Below are positions 59,272 to 64,000 of a DNA stretch of 64,000 bases, in pieces (the stretch's first letter is position 1; each line of letters begins with the position of its first letter). The stretch spans positions 1 through 64,000 of the forward strand of contig JADGJC010000058.1 in assembly GCA_027596075.1 (NCBI GenBank). Direction: 5' to 3'. Both the position numbers and the translations under genes were made by a program. The DNA comes from Rhizophlyctis rosea. Its lineage: Eukaryota; Chytridiomycota; Chytridiomycetes; Rhizophlyctidales; Rhizophlyctidaceae. The notes beneath the pieces were generated by a model. It was not told where the DNA came from. It saw only the letters and a list, made by a program, of their open reading frames with translations, and did not search any database.

Positions 59272-62200
59272 CAGGCAGTGTAGTATGGTCTGTGGCAGGC
59301 AGCTAAATCACGAGCAAGGTTTTGTTCAGTGTTTGCATAGTGTAGCGAGTAGTAAATGTCTGCATTGCGAAACTCACTGGTGTTTGATCGGACGGTCAAC
59401 GATTGTGGACTCATAGAATGGTTGTGAAGAGTTGCATTCTAGCACAACCCCATCTCATGCAAACTCTCCCACCCCGCGGATCCCATATCAATGGCAAGTT
59501 GCAAAACGTGGATGCTCTGCCAAACTCCTCACCATATGAATTTGACTTACGCTCATTCCCTATCGGGAATCATGAAAGGTCTGTCGATCGCTTCTCAACC
59601 ACGATCAGATGAAGAAGACACCCTTTTCTAGCTGTAGTATTGAGGGGTTAGCGGATGGCAAACTGCCCAACCTCCCAGCGCGAGACCCGGACACTTATTA
59701 TTGAAGGTCAAAAAACGATTCACAGGCAGCGAAGAATTCACCCAAGCTTTCGGCCTATTGCCAAAGGGGCATGGTATCCCCAGATAATGGGACGTGGTTT
59801 CGGTAAACTTCTTTCCTGAAAGCATCAGCTCCTGCTTCTCCTTCATGAATCGTACGTTCACTTGATCCGCCTTCCATATGATCGCCTAGTCCCATGCGCA
59901 AGTCAATCCATTTCTCTACTTGGCACGTCCAACATGGCCATTGGAATAATTGTTCATATGCTCATTGTATTTTCAAGATCACAGACGGCAAAAAGGTTCG
60001 TCAAGGCCTTGCTCGACGGGAGCTGCACACCAGCACGGTCCATGCAAGCCCAATGCCGCTTACAAACGTGATTTACGATCAGATAGGTATGACTTAACAT
60101 TCATGTGCGGCCAATGCCATCGAGAAATAAGCGAAGGAGTTTCATATGTTCGACCAACTTGATAGGTCGTAAACAATCCGACTTTTGAATTCACATCAGA
60201 AATTTCAGAGACACATGTGGTATGCCGAACCCACTCAACCCTGATGACTTTGCAAAGAGTGCCATGATGAGTCTCGCCTGCCCGTCGAGTTCTGCTAACG
60301 CTTCCAAGAGCCCCTCCACTCCGTTTCCCGTCCCTCCACTCCTACCATGCATCGAGACCCGCCACTTAAAACCCATTCCTGCATAACATCCACAGTCCTA
60401 ATTCTTTAATTCATCAAGGCGCTTGTAACTCTTATATCTTTCTTTCCCTCTTTCACTGATGTCCTTTCTTTTGTGGACGCTTCATCCATTCCGAATCGCA
60501 ATGTTCAAAAAGAAAGAAGGCACGACGGGCAGTAAATGACTTCGCAATCTTACTTGGACATACTATGGAAGAAGTGCACGTTTCAAGAACATGCAATTTT
60601 CGCTCCGCCGGTGAGGAGGGGGGATCGAGTAATTGACGGGACTGACCAGAGAACACTCAACTGGCCCTACCCTATAGGTGAGGGTTTGCAATTGATAATG
60701 GCAGCGAGTATGGTATGCCAGGAGCGTAAGCTTGGTAGTTGGACTGAACGTAGTTTGGAGGCGGAGAAGTCACTCATGCAAAGAGTCAATGCAGAAGTTC
60801 ATTGGCAAAGAAGGGAAGGCCTGACCCCATTAACGGATGATAGCGATTTCCCCAAGACCCGCGTGTCGACAAGCCACATCCCAGCATCACGGGTGGACCC
60901 AGTGTGACTGCATTGCGACGGAAATAACGGCTACTTAATCCTATTTTCAGCGTATCCGCTGAATCTCAAGACATTCAAAAGGTGGACTGGTGGACAACCA
61001 GGCACATTCTTTAGCGAAAGCCTCCTGGTATGACCGTACCGCAGATAGAGGGCCTGAAAGTTTTTTGCCTTATACCCTCTAAAGAGATGAAATGGCAATC
61101 AGTGCAATCGTCCGCCACTTGGCTATTCCACTGCTGCGGTAAGCAGTGCATCGCTCTTCTATTGAGATGGTGCGATAACAATAGCGCGCACATGCCAAAG
61201 AGCTGCCGCAGTTCGCTTCAGTGCGGAGAGATACGTGTGCGGGTGGCAGCCTGTCCACCTGCACAACTCCCTATTAAATCATCAATTGATTTATGAAAGT
61301 CTGCTCAAACCATATTCTGGCAGCACGGACGCGCACTTCAAATCATGTGCTGCAGCACTTCAACGATTCGAAAAAAAATGAGACAGCGTATGGTTACCTC
61401 ATACTCATCCTCATTAGCACAGTGGCAAGGATCAATGACTGGAACTGACTGGCCCTTTTGCAACGAGCTCTCCAGCTCGTCATGAAACGTTCGAGTCAGA
61501 GACACAAAGGGTTGTACAGATTGCTCACCGCTTTAATGTTCCCCCGCAGCTTCTGGGTCTGTTCTCGAGGTCGCATGACTCTGCATGCGACTGAACCAGG
61601 ATCGGTTTGACTTGGGAAAATGCTTGTGAATATGGGCCATGGAGGGAAAGTGACAAATCGAATTCGCAACTCAACGTCACAAAGCAGGACTGACAGACCT
61701 CCTCCAGCAATCGACACAGATGACGCGTGATCACAATGAGTACGTTATACCTCTCAAGATTCCAATGTTACCACCATATGCCACCCGGATCGTGCACAGA
61801 AAAGGAACTAGACTGATTGATCGTCCTCTACTCGGCGAAAGGTGGAGCATCGATCGCTTTTCTGAAAGGGTCCTGGACGGGACAAGGTGTGCTAAGGTGG
61901 TGACGGCTTCGACACAGTCATCACCATAGTGATCGGCAACGGAAACGCTGTGAGAATGAATGCGTTCAAGCGTTCATTCCATTCAACCCATTAAACGTCA
62001 AACGGAGTAAAAACAGACTTCCTCATCATCCATCTCCCTCTGCAATATCCGACAGAACTTTCTTTTGCTGCACAACTACGCAGGGAAGCTAGTAACGCCA
62101 CAAATGGAAGGGGTGGACAAAACCATTCGTAAGCTGGACATATGGCCAGGCAAAGCTGTGCGAAGGGGAAAAAAGGGCCGGTGTAACGTAGTCGACGTCA

Positions 62201-64000
62201 TCGCAACCACTTTGCCTGAACAACAACGTCTTGAAGCCCCCCAACTCATCATGCACTTATTACGCTTCTTACATGACATAGACAGCCAGACCTCACGCAT
62301 CTTCAGAACAGAGCCTATGTAGGATTGTGATGAAGCCAATCAGGATGGAAACCAACATCAGGGCGGTTGTGAAGATAATGAAAAAGAGCCACTCAATGTA
62401 GGTTGTGAAGAAATTTGCCTTCGAATTTGAGTGCGGTTTCAGCTGGAGAACTTGATCAGAGGGACGAATGTTAGTTGAACTCACCAGAAAGCTTGGGATG
62501 GGTGAGCCACGCTTCCCGCCATCACGAAGGGTCGGTTCCGTTTTGTGCTGTTGACGAACAACGATAGGCGTGATTGTTTGCGTATTATCATGTGACCCGA
62601 AATCTGAGCAGTCAATCTTCGAGTTGCTAACGTGCGCGGCTTTATCTCCGGTCTGCCTACTCGAACGCTTTGGATCCTGTCGCCCACCACGAGGCTCTGT
62701 CAGTTCTGCCCCCTTCTTTCATCTTTCCAGCTTTCACTGTCACGGAGCTGTCATGTCCCGACCACCTCGGAGCAAAGTGAACGGTGCCTCGGCGTCGCAG
62801 CTACATAGCATTCATCATCTCGTCAGCGAATATACATAAGGTATGAGCATCGCCACTGAAATCGTACCCTCAATTGAGATCCTCTCAAATCACTTTGCTC
62901 TGTTTCATGGGGACTACTTTCGGACCTGACACACTTGGGAGCTCTACCTGGAAGCACATTGCATTTTAGGATTGCACACTCAGGTCCAACAATGACGACG
63001 GAGACCCCTCCCCATTCTTACCGCCATCGTCTCCATCACATCCATCTCTGGATAGCTCAAACCTTTAGGTGATTTCAAAACCGATTCCAGCAATTGTTTC
63101 CGCTCTCCCAAGCTCATGCTCAAACTTTGTAAGCTGCAGTACTTCTCAAAAGCTGACGCATTGTTTCAGCGTCCTCCCGACAAAAGTGTGATGACGCATA
63201 ACGAGATGGTCTTCACGGAAAGAGTTTTGACAGGTGCAGCCTTGAGACAGGGGTGCGCAATCTGAAAGCGCCCAGACCTCGTTCTACTCAAGCCTTTGGG
63301 TGCACAGAAAGGTGATCTTTCGCCAGGTGAACCGCTTGCAATCAAGAGTGAAGGGAATGGCTGGGAAATGGACCTGCGCACAGGCAAATGCCTCCGAGGC
63401 TCCCCTCCTCCGCTTCCGAGGAGTCTTCGTTGTTATCGTTGTGTATCTAAATCAAAACTTGCCAAGGAAGGCTTAGACTGCTTAGCCTCCTCCAGGCGTT
63501 GCTGTGCGCGCACGAAACGGAGAACAGGTGTGACGGTGCATACATCCCTACGCTTTTGGCATTCTTTTGGCATCCGCAAAAAAAAAACAGTAACATGACG
63601 GGGAAGGCGACACATCTGATACGAAAACCCTGTGCATCATCTGGTCGCGGGTTTCATTTCTTGCGGATCATCACTGATCATGAACAATTTTCATCATCAA
63701 AGGAATCTTCGCACGAGCGAGAGCAGTAAGGACCGCGATTTTGGACATTCAGATAGAAGGACATAACGTAAAAGGTGAAGGCAGCCGATGTGAATAAAAA
63801 CGCTCATATACGCATGAGCTCTCGCGTCCAAGGGGTTCTGGGGCACTGATTCTCTCTCTTTCAGCTTGAGAATGGTGAAGGGAGGTTTGGACGAAAACTT
63901 AATAGAATATGCAGGCAAAGTGGAAAGACACAACAAAAAATGAAAAGATACAAAGATCAGCCTGGCATCGCAATGCTCATCAATTCAATGTGACTATGGC
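59272..64000. other. Gene-poor end of the window, no supported gene
   Basis: No frame in this 4.7 kb shows a domain. The best candidates are an ATG-started 123-codon plus frame at 60536-60907 and a minus-strand segment at 62293-62466 with one strong hydrophobic stretch (EWLFFIIFTTALMLVSILIGF). That segment has a CCAG acceptor just upstream, but the only nearby donor is in the wrong phase to join it. They may be relics. Confidence 0.4.

Noticed and set aside
62293..62690. Two-exon membrane protein at 62.3-62.7 kb
   Set aside because: The hydrophobic segment needs a phase-0 donor, but the only good donor nearby (before 62480) is phase 2 and would create a stop.
1..64000. CRISPR arrays, rRNA operons, insertion sequences and full-length retroelements
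   Set aside because: No regularly spaced repeats, rRNA-like blocks, transposase or reverse-transcriptase motifs were seen on either strand.

Overview
The window looks like nuclear DNA of a zoosporic (chytrid-like) fungus. Genes carry many short GT-AG introns (mostly 60-80 bp). The gene set combines fungal items (calcineurin-type and Msn2/Mig-type C2H2 factors, a GPI-type chitin deacetylase, an OPT peptide transporter, an ABCG transporter) with families I associate with early-diverging fungi: plant-like leucine-rich-repeat membrane proteins, a Crinkler-type N-terminal domain and a TIR-like/TPR protein. The taxon is inferred from gene content only. Exon joins below were worked out by hand from splice sites, reading phase and family fit; the totals stay in frame where stated. 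Layout: 1.7-2.6 kb, a two-finger transcription factor (-). 4.6-6.7 kb, a type-II LRR membrane protein with one intron per repeat (-). 7.6-9.9 kb, a protein joining a Crinkler-like domain, a membrane segment and a WD40-like propeller (-). 10.3-10.85 kb, a decayed copy of the LRR gene. 10.9-15.5 kb, a single gene encoding a secreted-type carboxylesterase fused to an ABCG half-transporter (-). 17.8-18.9 kb, an uncertain membrane-protein gene (-). 20.9-22.5 kb, a DUF599 protein (+). 22.5-28 kb holds two pairs of degenerate repeats and, at 25.4-27.5 kb, the TIR-like/TPR protein (+). 28.5-33.6 kb, a giant PH-like, mostly disordered protein with three copies of a private motif (-). 35.7-37.1 kb, a Crz1-like factor (-). 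41.4-42.6 kb, an F-box protein (+). 43.5-44.3 kb, a second Crz1-type finger protein (+). 47.1-48.0 kb, a proline-rich acidic-repeat protein (+). 48.1-48.9 kb, a small DnaJ-type zinc-finger protein without a J domain (+). 49.2-52.1 kb, an OPT transporter (-). 52.7-54.3 kb, a chitin deacetylase (-). 55.2-59.3 kb, two tandem disrupted F-box-like genes, one holding an assembly gap. 59.3-64 kb has no convincing gene. Shared themes: several products sit at or face the cell surface (LRR ectodomain, propeller ectodomain, esterase-transporter, deacetylase, peptide transporter), and two finger proteins are of the calcium/calcineurin type. This suggests, but does not prove, a surface-sensing, nutrient and wall-remodelling neighbourhood. 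The strongest candidates for something undescribed are the carboxylesterase-ABCG fusion and the Crinkler-TM-propeller protein.
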